Positions 36,934 to 45,688 of a stretch of 64,000 nucleotides of DNA are shown here, piece after piece. A program made the position numbers and the translations under genes. The stretch spans positions 310,001 through 374,000 of the forward strand of contig NZ_PNFP01000006.1 in the NCBI RefSeq assembly GCF_002940685.1, given 5' to 3'. Origin of the DNA: Ensifer adhaerens (GTDB lineage Bacteria; Pseudomonadota; Alphaproteobacteria; Rhizobiales; Rhizobiaceae). The first letter of the stretch is position 1, and each line of letters starts with the position of its first letter. A model generated the notes under the pieces. That model was not told where the DNA came from. It saw only the letters and a program-made list of their open reading frames with translations, and made no database searches.

Positions 36934-37011
36934 TAGAGTGTCCCTTGATTACTTTAGACGATTTTGGGGGACATACCGGACTTACCGGTGATGGCGGATC
37001 GGCTTCATGCC
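36934..37011 (-). promoter_or_regulatory. Structured 5' leader of flaA
   Basis: The conserved 44-nt block (36968-37011) begins GGCATGAAGC in the gene direction and ends CCGG, TAAGT, CCGGTATGTCCC. UGUCCC can pair perfectly with GGGACA (36939-36944), which includes the Shine-Dalgarno sequence 5 nt before the ATG. The block has the same length as in flaB. Confidence 0.65.
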
Positions 37012-37221
37012 ACTCGGTTCCAACAATCTCGGAAGAAACCAAACCCGTCATGTAAAATCGACTATCGCCGGCAAAGCTTGAGAATTGATTAAGTGCGCCA
37101 GCGCGCCTGAGCCCAGACAATTTATACTTAACAAGACTTTAACTTCACACTTGGGAGCACCGATGGCACTGGGCCGCGGACGCGGGTAACGGCCAGCGAG
37201 CACGGGATCGCTCATGCCTGA

Positions 37222-37239
37222 GGCAAGCTCCCCCGGGTA
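37222..37239 (+). promoter_or_regulatory. Flagellar-type promoter-like element upstream of the GT41 gene
   Basis: GGCAAG is followed by 9 bases and GTA. This matches the CGCAAG-N9-STA pattern except for the first base of the hexamer; the 5' part fits YYCR only partly. It lies 67 bp before the GTG start, as expected for a promoter. Confidence 0.4.
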
Positions 37240-37305
37240 AACTCGGCATCAAACATGGTCTAGCAAGCCGGCGCCGGTCGCCGCGCATCTTCGACGGAGC
37301 ACTCA

Positions 37306-39219
37306 GTGAACGCCCAAGCCATCTTTTCGACAGCTTCCCGGCACTACCAGAAGGGACAGTATACGGACGCGCTCACCCAATTGAACGCGCTGATGGAGCT
37401 TAACCGCGACACCAAGACCTATGTGCTCCTGGCGAAGGTGCTTTCCAAGCTTGGCTTCAAGCCGGAAGCGGCGCGCGCCTACCAGCTCGCCGGCGAAGCC
37501 GGTGGCTCACGGGCAGAAGACTATCTGAGCGAGGCCATGAAGCTCTACTTCCTCAACGGCAACGAGGACGAGGCATTGAGCATCGGCCTGCCGCTTCTGG
37601 ATAAAGCCAAGACCGACGCCGAGATCGCCTTCATCATCGCCTCGATCTTCTTAAAACGGGGCGAGAAACAGATCCTCGGCCTCTTCAAGACACCGCTGAC
37701 GCTCAGCAAGAACCACCTTCACAACGGACTTGCCTTCAAACTGCTGACCGCAGACATCAACGACATGCAGGATCGTGATGCGCTCGCCAATCTCTTCCGC
37801 AACTATCCGAAGAACGTAACGTTGCGAGCGGCCTATCTCGTCTATGCGCGCGAAGCCAATGATTATCCCGATATGGAGAAATACGATCGCGATACCCAGA
37901 AGGAACTGAAAGCGGGGGAAACCGCCTTTATCGTCGCCGAGGCACCATACTATCACGCTACCTGGTGCGGTGACGAGCGCCTGAACCGTATCGCCGGCAG
38001 CCAGCTTCACCCGTTCCCCCCGAGCTTGACGGAAACGCGCCGCAGCGTGCCGCACCGCTGGGGCGAACGCATCCGCATAGGCTATGTGTCGTCGGACTTC
38101 TGGGACGATCACGCAACGATGAAGCTCTTGAAGTCGGTACTGATGGCGCATGACAAGAGCCGCTTCGACGTGACGCTGTTCTGCCATACCGGCAGCATGC
38201 ACGTGACGCGCGACAAGGACATCCGCGAAAAATGGGGCCGCATCGTCCAGATCGGCGACCTCAGCGACCAGCAGACGGCCGAACTCATCCGCCGGGAAAA
38301 CATAGACATCCTGATCGATCTCAAGGGTCATACGCTGGATAGCCGCGTCTTGATCTTCAACCAGGCCGCAGCGCCGATCCAGGTGGGATGGCTCGGCTTT
38401 CCCGGAACGACCGCCAACGTCGATCTCGACTACATCATCGGCGACCCCTACGTCCTTCCCGACGCCAGCAAGGCGTTCTACCACGAAAAATACTGCCGCC
38501 TGCCGGAGACCTACCAGCCCAACGACCCTTACGAGCGGCCGCGTCCCGGCTCCGTTTCCAGAGAGATGGTCGGCCTTCCCGAAGGCGCGTTCGTCTTCGC
38601 GTCGTTCAACACCAACCGCAAGATCTCGCTGCAGACAATCAATCTCTGGATCGACATCCTCCGGCAAACGCCGGAAAGCCACCTGTGGCTCATGTGCGAC
38701 CGCAAGGACGCGCGCGCGAACCTGTTGGCCAAGTTCAAGAGCGCCGGCATCGACACGAAGCGCATCATCCTGTGCAACAAGATGCCGTACCAGAACCACA
38801 TCACCCGTATTCCCCTTGCCGACGTCGGTCTCGACACCTTCCCCTACAACGGCCACACCACGACCTCCGAGAAGCTTTGGGCCGGCCTGCCGGTCCTGAC
38901 CTTCAAGGGTACCAACTTCGCTTCGCGCGTGAGCGAAAGCCTGTTGAACGCCATCGGCCTGCCGGAGCTCGTGGCTGAGGGGCCGGAAGACTACGTCAAG
39001 CAAGCCGTCGCGCTCTACAACAACCGTGACAAGGTTGCCGAGTATCGACAGCGGCTTGAGGAAAACCGGTTCCGAATGCCGTTGTTCGACGCCGAACGCT
39101 TCTGCCTGCATCTTGAGAAGGGTTACGAAATGATGGTTGATCGCGCCAAGCGCGGACTTGTCCCTGATCACATCGACGTCCCGGCATTGCCGGCGCGAAG
39201 CGGCTCGTTCGAGCGCTGA
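37306..39219 (+). CDS. GT41 (O-GlcNAc-transferase-like) protein, candidate flagellin glycosyltransferase
   Basis: 637 residues. Residues 1-200 are helical and TPR-like (YQKGQYTDALTQLNALMELN, LSKLGFKPEAARAYQLAGEA). Residues 255-560 match the GT41 catalytic region: RIGYVSSDFWDDHA with the His (about 269) at the OGT active-site position, DILIDLKGHT, QVGWLGFPGTT, DYIIGDPYVLP, FASFNTNRKISLQT with the UDP-contacting Lys (about 439), and YNGHTTTSEKLWAGLPVL. It has no signal peptide. The GTG at 37306 follows GGAG. It is divergent from flaA, ends in a strong terminator, and probably modifies flagellin on Ser/Thr in the cytoplasm, like Caulobacter FlmG. Confidence 0.85.
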   Translation: MNAQAIFSTASRHYQKGQYTDALTQLNALMELNRDTKTYVLLAKVLSKLGFKPEAARAYQLAGEAGGSRAEDYLSEAMKLYFLNGNEDEALSIGLPLLDKAKTDAEIAFIIASIFLKRGEKQILGLFKTPLTLSKNHLHNGLAFKLLTADINDMQDRDALANLFRNYPKNVTLRAAYLVYAREANDYPDMEKYDRDTQKELKAGETAFIVAEAPYYHATWCGDERLNRIAGSQLHPFPPSLTETRRSVPHRWGERIRIGYVSSDFWDDHATMKLLKSVLMAHDKSRFDVTLFCHTGSMHVTRDKDIREKWGRIVQIGDLSDQQTAELIRRENIDILIDLKGHTLDSRVLIFNQAAAPIQVGWLGFPGTTANVDLDYIIGDPYVLPDASKAFYHEKYCRLPETYQPNDPYERPRPGSVSREMVGLPEGAFVFASFNTNRKISLQTINLWIDILRQTPESHLWLMCDRKDARANLLAKFKSAGIDTKRIILCNKMPYQNHITRIPLADVGLDTFPYNGHTTTSEKLWAGLPVLTFKGTNFASRVSESLLNAIGLPELVAEGPEDYVKQAVALYNNRDKVAEYRQRLEENRFRMPLFDAERFCLHLEKGYEMMVDRAKRGLVPDHIDVPALPARSGSFER

Positions 39220-39241
39220 ACGGCGATCCCCCTCAAAGACA

Positions 39242-39271
39242 AAAGGCAGCGCCGCGGCGCTGCCTTTTTTG
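39242..39271 (+). terminator. Intrinsic terminator of the GT41 gene
   Basis: AAAGGCAGCGCC, a GC centre and GGCGCTGCCTTT form a perfect 12-bp stem followed by a run of T. It lies 22 bp after the GT41 stop. The A-run on the other side could also end minus-strand transcripts from fliP. Confidence 0.92.
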
Positions 39272-39411
39272 TTGTCGCGTTTTGAAGATCGCAGGCCCCG
39301 ATGGCGGGATTGTTCCGAAGTGCGGCGCGCTGAAGCGGACGCACTGCAGCCGTTCGGAAGCGGCTCGTTTGTCGCCGTCGTTCCTTTGCTTCGCGCGCTT
39401 GCGCGACAGGC

Positions 39412-40149
39412 CTAACTGAAGGAGCGCACCAGACTGCCGACGAGCAGATTCCAGCCGTCGATCAACACGAAGAAGAGGATCTTGAACGGCAGCGAGATCG
39501 CTGTCGGCGGCAGCATCATCATGCCCATGGCCATGGTGATGGTGGCCACGATCAGGTCGATCACCAGGAACGGCAGCATGATCAGGAAGCCGATTTCAAA
39601 GCCGCGGCGAATTTCCGAGATCATGAAGGCCGGAACGAGCGCGCGCAGGTCGACCTTGTCGTCGACGACGACCGTCTGGCCCTTTTCCTTGGCGATATCG
39701 ATGAAGAGCTGCAGATCCTTGTCGCGGGTGTTGGCGAGCATGAAGTCGCGGAAGGGCTCGGTGATCCGCGGGATCGCCTCCGTCTCGGTGATCTGGTTCT
39801 TCATGAGCGGGTCGATGCCGTCGCGCCACGCGCGATCGAAAGTCGGCCCCATGACATAGAAGGTCATGAACAGCGCCAGCGAAACCATGATCATGTTGGA
39901 CGGCGTGGTTGCCAGGCCCATGCCCGTGCGCAGGATGGCAAAGGCGATCACGAAGCGCGGAAAGCTGGTGACCATGATCAGGATGCCGGGGGCCACCGAC
40001 AGCACGGTCAGAAGACCGAAGGTGCGGATGATCCACGACGCGGCAGAGCCGTCGATAGGCGTATTCAGGATATCAGAGGGGAAGCTCTGGGCGCCGGCGA
40101 TACCGGACATCGCCATCATGGCAACTATAAAGGCGACTAGCCGGACCAT
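39412..40149 (-). CDS. fliP: Flagellar export gate protein FliP
   Basis: 245 residues with a cleavable signal peptide (ending near SGIAGAQ) and four membrane helices. Family motifs are TSFPRFVIAFAILRTGMGLA and MMMLPPTAISLPFKILFFVL. FliP forms the core of the export channel with FliQ and FliR. It ends the flgB-to-fliP run and is convergent with the GT41 gene. Confidence 0.96.
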   Translation of the reverse strand: MVRLVAFIVAMMAMSGIAGAQSFPSDILNTPIDGSAASWIIRTFGLLTVLSVAPGILIMVTSFPRFVIAFAILRTGMGLATTPSNMIMVSLALFMTFYVMGPTFDRAWRDGIDPLMKNQITETEAIPRITEPFRDFMLANTRDKDLQLFIDIAKEKGQTVVVDDKVDLRALVPAFMISEIRRGFEIGFLIMLPFLVIDLIVATITMAMGMMMLPPTAISLPFKILFFVLIDGWNLLVGSLVRSFS

Positions 40150-40157
40150 TTACCGAA

Positions 40158-40655
40158 TCATTGGATGACGAAGGTTCTGAACATCACATTGGTTACGCGG
40201 CCATCGGAGCGCAGGTCAACCCGCTCCTGAATGTCATCCCGGAGATATTGAAAGCCGCGCGGTCCCTGGATCTGCTGCAGGGAAACGGTTTTCAGATAGG
40301 CGGCGATGTCCTGGTGGATCTGCTCGGCCAGTTTGGGGTCGGGCGCGCCATCGAACTGCAGCGCCACTTCCAGGCGGATCCAGTTTTCCGAGGGATAGGC
40401 AAGGTTGGTGGTGATCGGCTCGAGCTGGACGACGCCGTTCGCCTCCGTCGCCACCTTCGGCAGACCCTCTTCGCCGGTCGCATTGGCCGCCGGCTCCGTG
40501 GTTGCCTCCACCTCGGCCTTCGGCGGAGGCGGGGCGAGTAGGCCGCCGACCAGCCAGCCGCCGCCACCGGCAACCAGCGTCAGCACGGCGATTGCCGCGA
40601 TCGTCAGCACCTTCGACGGCTGCTTCGGGCCGTTGGCGGGGTCGAGTTCTTCCAT
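40158..40655 (-). CDS. fliL: Flagellar basal body-associated protein FliL
   Basis: 165 residues: one membrane helix (about 16-41, VLTIAAIAVLTLVAGGGGWL) and a periplasmic FliL domain (ENWIRLEVALQFDG, FQYLRDDIQERVDLRSDGRV, MFRTFVIQ). FliL supports stator function. The ATG at 40655 is preferred; the frame extends to 41342, but that part is a shadow of flgH. It lies 8 bp before fliP. Confidence 0.92.
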   Translation of the reverse strand: MEELDPANGPKQPSKVLTIAAIAVLTLVAGGGGWLVGGLLAPPPPKAEVEATTEPAANATGEEGLPKVATEANGVVQLEPITTNLAYPSENWIRLEVALQFDGAPDPKLAEQIHQDIAAYLKTVSLQQIQGPRGFQYLRDDIQERVDLRSDGRVTNVMFRTFVIQ

Positions 40656-40678
40656 CTTGCCGTTCCCTGCCGATCGGA

Positions 40679-41392
40679 TCAGATCGGCGAAAATAGATCC
40701 ATGAACTGCTGGCCGTAGGGCGGCTGCTGCACTTCGGTCAGGCGACCGCGGCCGCCATAGGAGATGCGCGCCTCGGCAATGCGGTCGTAGGAGATGACGT
40801 TGTCGGCATCGACGTCCCGCGGCCGGACGATGCCGGCGACGTTGAGGATGCGCAGTTCGTGGTTGACGCGCACTTCCTGCGAGCCGCTGATCAAGAGGTT
40901 GCCGTTTTCGAGAACGCCGGTGACAACCGCCGCGACGAGCACCCGCAGCTTCTCCGAACGCTCCGTCGTGCCGTCGCCTTCGGTTTTGGTGTTGGACCCA
41001 TATTTCAGGTTGCCCTCCCAGCCAAAATCGCTGACCTCCGACTTGCCATTGGCGCCGACGTTGAAGCCGCTGGTGTTCTTGCGGCTTCGATCGGTCTTGT
41101 TGTCGAAGGTGGCACCTTCGTTGATCTTGATGTCGACCGTCAGGATGTCGCCGACATTGATGGCGCGCGCGTCCTTGAAGAGCGCCGACTGCTGGTCGTT
41201 CCACAGCGAATAGCCGTTCACCATCTGGCGCGGCTGTTTCGGGTACATCGCCAGCTGCGGCGTCTGCGAGTACTGCAGGCCGCTGCCGATCGGGCTCATC
41301 GACGGCGCGCGGCCGATCTCGTTGAGCGCCTGGTTCTGACATCCCGCAAGGAGGGCGGCCCCGGTCAGCATGGCCGTTAGACGCGTTTTCAT
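40679..41392 (-). CDS. flgH: L-ring lipoprotein FlgH
   Basis: 237 residues with a lipobox (TGAALLAGC), so the mature protein is a lipoprotein of the outer-membrane L-ring. Family motifs are ARAINVGDILTVDIKINEGA, RVLVAAVVTGVLENGNLLIS and VNHELRILNVAGIVRPRDVD. It overlaps motE by 4 bp. Confidence 0.96.
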   Translation of the reverse strand: MKTRLTAMLTGAALLAGCQNQALNEIGRAPSMSPIGSGLQYSQTPQLAMYPKQPRQMVNGYSLWNDQQSALFKDARAINVGDILTVDIKINEGATFDNKTDRSRKNTSGFNVGANGKSEVSDFGWEGNLKYGSNTKTEGDGTTERSEKLRVLVAAVVTGVLENGNLLISGSQEVRVNHELRILNVAGIVRPRDVDADNVISYDRIAEARISYGGRGRLTEVQQPPYGQQFMDLFSPI

Positions 41393-41928
41393 GATGGTTC
41401 CTTCGAGGTATTCGGGTCGGTGGCGCTCGATATGATGTTGGTAAGGATCGCCGCCTTCTCGTCGGTCATCTCGCTCAAGATCAGCGAGGACTGGCGCGGC
41501 GGCAGCCGCATGACGATGGCGGCGGCAATCTCCGGCCTCACCATTTCAAGCTTGCCGGCGGCTGCGTCCGGCTTCATCGTCTTGTAGATATCGACAAGGC
41601 CGAGCTCAGCCTGCTTGAGGAAGTCGTTGCGACGCTTCAGCCAGTCTTCGTATTCTTCGCGACGTTTCTCCAGGGTCGCGATGCGCTCGTCGATGCCTGC
41701 CTGAAGCGTCTCGAGATCCTTGCGCTGCAGCACGTAGCGCTGGTCGCGCGCCGCATCGGCAATGTTGGTGCAGAACTGCTGGATCTCGTTCTGCGTCGCG
41801 TCGCTGGCGGGCGGCGCCGTAACGTCCTGGGCAAAGGCGCCAGGCATCGACAGCATGGACGCGACAGCCGCTGCGGCGAGCAGCAGCTTGCGGGTCCGGC
41901 CGAGAGAGTGATTGTCATTTGCCGTCAT
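41389..41928 (-). CDS. motE: MotC chaperone MotE
   Basis: 179 residues with a signal peptide (ending near MPGAFAQ). A charged coiled coil follows (about 75-115, ERIATLEKRREEYEDWLKRR), then an MgtE-N/FliG-like motif (MRLPPRQSSLILSEMTDEKA). In S. meliloti MotE is a periplasmic protein needed for the stability of MotC. It is coupled to flgI and flgH by 4-bp overlaps. Confidence 0.88.
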   Translation of the reverse strand: MTANDNHSLGRTRKLLLAAAAVASMLSMPGAFAQDVTAPPASDATQNEIQQFCTNIADAARDQRYVLQRKDLETLQAGIDERIATLEKRREEYEDWLKRRNDFLKQAELGLVDIYKTMKPDAAAGKLEMVRPEIAAAIVMRLPPRQSSLILSEMTDEKAAILTNIISSATDPNTSKEPS

Positions 41929-43040
41929 TGCAGCACGAGCTCCGCCTGGAGGGCACCGGCCGTCTTGATGCTCTGCAGGATGGCGATGATGCCATCCGGC
42001 TTGACGCCGATATTGTTGAGGCCGGCGACGAGCGAACGCAGGCTCGATCCGTTGAGGATCGCCACCGTGCCGCCGTCCGACTGCGCGTTGATCGTCGTGT
42101 TCGGTTCCATCTCCGTCTGTCCGCGCGAGAAGGGCAGCGGCTGCACGACCGTCGGTGTCTCACTGACCTCGACAGTGAGAGTGCCGTAACTCACTGCCAC
42201 TTCGTTGACCCGGACATCCTGGCCGATCACGATCGTACCGGTGCGCTCATTGATAACGACGCGCGCCGGCACATCAGTCTCGATGACAAGGTTTTCGATG
42301 TCGGCCATCAGCCGGGCGAGATCCGCCATCTTCGGCTTTTCGACGAGAACGGCCTGGCTATCGCGCGCCTCGGCAATGCGTCCGCCATACTGCTGGGCCG
42401 CATATTTGTTGATCGCAGCCGCCATGCCGACAGCGGTCGAGAAGTCCGGGTTGCGCAATTGCAGAACGAGGTTGAAGCCGTCCTTGAACTTGGACGGAAG
42501 CTCGCGCTCGATGATGGCGCCGTTCGGCACGCGCCCGGCTGTCGTGACGCCCTGGTTAAGGGTCGCGGCGTCGCCCTGAGCGTTGAAGCCGGTCACGACG
42601 ACGGAGCCTTGCGCCACCGCATAGATCTGACCGTCGGCGCCGGAAAGCGACGTCATCACCAGAGTGCCGCCGCGCAACGAGGTGGAATCACCGAGCGAGC
42701 CGACGGTTACGTCGACGCGACTGCCGGGGCTCGCGAAGGGGGGCAGCGTCGCCGTCACCAACACCGCCGCAACGTTGCGCGTGCGGGAATCGCCGCCCTG
42801 CGTGGAAATGCCAAGGTTCTGCAGCATCGCGCGGATCGACTGGTCGGTGAACGGCGACGAACGAAGGTTGTCGCCGGTTCCCTGAAGACCAACGACGAGG
42901 CCGTAGCCGATCAACTGGTTGTCGCGGCCCGCCTGGAGCGAGGCGACATCCTTGATCCTGGATGCGCCGAAGGCAGGCGTCAGTCCCACGGAGAACGCGA
43001 CGGCCAGCGTCAGGAACCATTTGCATGCAAGCATTTTCAT
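41925..43040 (-). CDS. flgI: P-ring protein FlgI
   Basis: 371 residues with a signal peptide (ending near TPAFGAS). The conserved start ASRIKDVASLQAGRDNQLIG and the segment GRTPIVI-like TGTIVIGQDVRVNEVAVSYG are typical. FlgI forms the periplasmic P-ring around the rod. It overlaps flgA and motE by 4 bp each. Confidence 0.97.
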   Translation of the reverse strand: MKMLACKWFLTLAVAFSVGLTPAFGASRIKDVASLQAGRDNQLIGYGLVVGLQGTGDNLRSSPFTDQSIRAMLQNLGISTQGGDSRTRNVAAVLVTATLPPFASPGSRVDVTVGSLGDSTSLRGGTLVMTSLSGADGQIYAVAQGSVVVTGFNAQGDAATLNQGVTTAGRVPNGAIIERELPSKFKDGFNLVLQLRNPDFSTAVGMAAAINKYAAQQYGGRIAEARDSQAVLVEKPKMADLARLMADIENLVIETDVPARVVINERTGTIVIGQDVRVNEVAVSYGTLTVEVSETPTVVQPLPFSRGQTEMEPNTTINAQSDGGTVAILNGSSLRSLVAGLNNIGVKPDGIIAILQSIKTAGALQAELVLQ

Positions 43041-43549
43041 TTCGCCACCACATGGATAGTGCCGTCGGCCATCACCGTCCCGGAAACGATGACGCCGGTA
43101 TCGATGTTACGCGCCCGGATGAGCTCGCCGACGGCGGCGTCCTGGAGCGGCGATCCGGCGGCGCTGATGGTCAGGCCGCCATTGCTGAAGACGAGGCGCA
43201 CGGTCGAGCCGCGCTCGACGGCGTATTGCTCGCGAAGGGCGCTGACGAGGATCACCCGGCCGGGCAGAAGTGTACGCTTGGTGACCTTGCCGTCGATTTC
43301 GTTCAAGGTTCTGACGTAGCCGTCGGCAAGGTCGGGATTGGTGACGTCGACCACTTCGACGCGGCTCGCGTCGACCGTCTCGCCCGGATAGATGGTCTGG
43401 GTGGGGATCACCGCCGTCGGCCGCTCCGCATGGCCTGCCGAAGGCAGCAGGAACGTGGCGGCAAGCAGGACGCCTGCCGCCAGCCGCCGCGCCTTGAATG
43501 CGCGGCCGGCCTGCGAAGCCTCGATGTCTACGGATCGGCGAAACGTCAT
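43037..43549 (-). CDS. flgA: P-ring assembly chaperone FlgA
   Basis: 170 residues with a signal peptide (LLAATFLLPSAGHA) preceded by a basic N-terminus. The SAF-like domain is visible (IYPGETVDASRVEVVDVTNP, and GTVMADGTIHVV at the end). FlgA helps FlgI assemble in the periplasm. It lies 17 bp after flgG and overlaps flgI. Confidence 0.92.
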   Translation of the reverse strand: MTFRRSVDIEASQAGRAFKARRLAAGVLLAATFLLPSAGHAERPTAVIPTQTIYPGETVDASRVEVVDVTNPDLADGYVRTLNEIDGKVTKRTLLPGRVILVSALREQYAVERGSTVRLVFSNGGLTISAAGSPLQDAAVGELIRARNIDTGVIVSGTVMADGTIHVVAK

Positions 43550-43566
43550 GTTTGCCCCCTTTTTCG

Positions 43567-44355
43567 TTACCTGAGGTTCTTGCTCACCGTGGCGGCCATT
43601 TCGTCGGCCGCCTGAATGATCTTGGAGTTCATCTCGTAGGCGCGCTGCGCCGAGATGAGGTCGGTGATCTCCTTGACGGGATCGACGTTCGACGCTTCGA
43701 GGTACTTCTGCTTGATCTGGGCGAAGCCCGGATCCGCCGGGGTGCCGATGATCGGCTCGCCGGAGGCCGGCGTCTGCTTGAACAGGTTTTCGCCCTGCGG
43801 CTCCAGGCCCGCCTCGTTGACGAAATTGGCGACCGTCAACTGGCCGACTTCCTGCAGCGCCGGATCGTTGCCGATGCGCACCATCACCTGACCGGACTTG
43901 GTAAAGACGATTTCCGTCGCATCCTGCGGAACGGTCACGCCCGGAACCACGGTGTAGCCGTCGATGGTGACGAGCTGGCCCTGGGCGTTCTTGTTGAACG
44001 CGCCGGCGCGGGTGTAGACCGTTTCGCCGTCCGGCGTCTCGACCTGGAACCAGCCGCGGCCGATCAGCGCCAGGTCGTAGTCGTTGCCGGTCGAGACCAT
44101 GCTGCCCTGGATGTGAAGGTTGCGCACGGCGGCGGTCTGGACGCCGAGGCCGATGATCGCGCCTTCAGGAACGATCGCCTGGTTGGAGCGGTTCGGCACG
44201 CCCTGGGCGCGCTCGGTCTGGTAGAGCAGATCGGAGAACTCGGCGCGCGCGCGCTTGTAGCCCGTCGTGTTGATGTTCGCGATGTTGTTCGCGATGACTT
44301 CGAGGTTCAATTGCTGGGCGTTCATGCCGGTGGCGGCAATGGAAAGGGCCTTCAT
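43567..44355 (-). CDS. flgG: Distal rod protein FlgG
   Basis: 262 residues, the normal length. The N-terminal motif ([20 protein letters not shown]) and C-terminal helix ([20 protein letters not shown]) are canonical, and [16 protein letters not shown] identifies FlgG rather than FlgF. It forms the distal rod inside the P and L rings. Confidence 0.96.
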   Translation of the reverse strand: MKALSIAATGMNAQQLNLEVIANNIANINTTGYKRARAEFSDLLYQTERAQGVPNRSNQAIVPEGAIIGLGVQTAAVRNLHIQGSMVSTGNDYDLALIGRGWFQVETPDGETVYTRAGAFNKNAQGQLVTIDGYTVVPGVTVPQDATEIVFTKSGQVMVRIGNDPALQEVGQLTVANFVNEAGLEPQGENLFKQTPASGEPIIGTPADPGFAQIKQKYLEASNVDPVKEITDLISAQRAYEMNSKIIQAADEMAATVSKNLR

Positions 44356-44366
44356 GTCTCGTTCCT

Positions 44367-44708
44367 TCAGATCTGCATGCGCGCGATTTCGAGGTAGGCG
44401 GTGACCACCTTGTCGCGGATGGCGATCGCGGTCTGCAGCGACTGTTCGGCGCTCATGACCGCATCGACGACTTCACGGGTGTTGGCCTGGCCGCGGATGC
44501 CGTCGAGCGACGCGCCTTCGGCCTTCTTCATGGCGCTGATGGCGTCGCTCGCCATGTCGCCGAGAACCGAGGCAAAGCTCTGCCCCTGCGGGACACCCGG
44601 CGTTGCGGCCGGCATGCCGAAGACCGACGAGGAGGACGACGTGGAGCGGGTGCCGTCGGTCTCCTTGGTGACCGAGAACGCGCCGAGGGATTTAACTGCA
44701 TCGATCAT
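44367..44708 (-). CDS. fliE: Hook-basal body protein FliE
   Basis: 113 residues. The C-terminal region is typical of FliE ([20 protein letters not shown], then [13 protein letters not shown]). FliE links the MS-ring or export gate to the rod. It overlaps the flgC stop by one base. Confidence 0.95.
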   Translation of the reverse strand: MIDAVKSLGAFSVTKETDGTRSTSSSSSVFGMPAATPGVPQGQSFASVLGDMASDAISAMKKAEGASLDGIRGQANTREVVDAVMSAEQSLQTAIAIRDKVVTAYLEIARMQI

Positions 44709-45127
44709 TATTGCGAGGCTCTCAACAGGTCGATTGTCTGGGAAATCAGGTCGCGGGACTGCTTGATGGTCTGGAGATTGGCCTCATAGGCGCGGTTGGC
44801 TTCGCGCATGTCGGCCATCTCGACCAGAATGTTGACGTTCGGCAGCTTGACCATGCCCTTCTCGTCCGCGGCCGGATTGCCCGGATCGAACTCGATGTTG
44901 TAGTCCGAATCGTCCGTGCCCAGCCGCTCGATCTCGACCAGCGAGGCGCCGCTTGCCCGGTCGACTTCGGCGGCAAAGCTGATGGTCTTGCGGCGATAGG
45001 GATCCGAACCCGGCGCGTCACCGGTCGAGCGGGCGTTGGCGATGTTTTCGGAGACGATGCGAAGGCGGGTCGATTCCGCCTGCAGGCCGGAGGCCGATAC
45101 CTTGAGGGCCGAGGTCAATGGATCCAT
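44708..45127 (-). CDS. flgC: Proximal rod protein FlgC
   Basis: 139 residues. The rod motif ([20 protein letters not shown]) and C-terminal helix ([20 protein letters not shown]) are family-typical. It lies 5 bp after flgB and next to fliE, the usual rod gene order. Confidence 0.96.
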   Translation of the reverse strand: MDPLTSALKVSASGLQAESTRLRIVSENIANARSTGDAPGSDPYRRKTISFAAEVDRASGASLVEIERLGTDDSDYNIEFDPGNPAADEKGMVKLPNVNILVEMADMREANRAYEANLQTIKQSRDLISQTIDLLRASQ

Positions 45128-45132
45128 GGTTC

Positions 45133-45513
45133 TTACTTCCGTACCGTCATCAGCATCATTCGGTGAAAGGCCTTCACAAGGCCGGCGGAGAGCTCGTAGT
45201 CGCGCTTGATCTCGCCGGTCTTCATCATTTCCTGCTCTATCGCGACGCTGTTGCCGGACTGCTGGATCTGCACGCCGTCGACCATGCCGACTTCAGCCAC
45301 CTGAGAAGCCGCAAGCCCCTCGGTGAAGTGCGCCTTGTGGGTTGCCGCCATCTGGATGCCGGCGTCCTGCAGCACGGTTTCGAACGGCTTGACGTCCTTC
45401 GCCTTGTAGTGCGGCGTGTTCGCATTGGCGATGTTGCCGGCCACCACGTTCTGGCGAACGGTCAGCCACTGGGCCTGCCGGGACGCGAGTTCGAAAAGCT
45501 GAATCGGTTGCAT
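45133..45513 (-). CDS. flgB: Proximal rod protein FlgB
   Basis: 126 residues with the rod motif [20 protein letters not shown]. The ATG at 45513 has GGAG 6 nt upstream and is preferred to the ATG at 45525 and the longer frame to 45612. It is the first gene of the flgB-flgC-fliE-flgG-flgA-flgI-motE-flgH-fliL-fliP run. A flagellar promoter-like element lies 30-47 bp upstream. Confidence 0.93.
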   Translation of the reverse strand: MQPIQLFELASRQAQWLTVRQNVVAGNIANANTPHYKAKDVKPFETVLQDAGIQMAATHKAHFTEGLAASQVAEVGMVDGVQIQQSGNSVAIEQEMMKTGEIKRDYELSAGLVKAFHRMMLMTVRK

Positions 45514-45542
45514 CAAAAGCTCCATGCTTGGTGATGCGAACC

Positions 45543-45560
45543 TAGGCCGGTAATCTTGCG
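45543..45560 (-). promoter_or_regulatory. Flagellar promoter-like element upstream of flgB
   Basis: In the gene direction CCCACGCAAG is followed by 9 bases and CTA, a full match to YYCRCGCAAG-N9-STA. It lies 30 bp before the flgB ATG. The longer flgB reading frame would run through it, which also argues for the shorter start. Confidence 0.7.
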
Positions 45561-45688
45561 TGGGACTTTCGTCGGAAAGCGGTGCCGGGGAGAACGCCGT
45601 CCTGGCCGGCATAGGTCGCCCAGAAGGCGGAAAGCCGCGTCATCCGGCAAGATGGCGCGGCGGTCGGCGACAAGAACGGCAGGCGACG

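Larger units (their letters stand above)
36934..37305. other. Divergent intergenic region between flaA and the GT41 gene
   Basis: No gene is seen in these 372 bp. On the flaA side it holds the structured leader and AT-rich promoter DNA (about 37080-37140). On the other side a flagellar-type element (37222-37239) lies 67 bp before the GT41 start. A 17-bp sequence (37213-37229) recurs exactly before fliN (51195-51211). Confidence 0.6.

Noticed and set aside
37651-39171. 506-codon minus-strand open frame
   Set aside because: It is antisense to the GT41 gene, whose catalytic motifs are clear.
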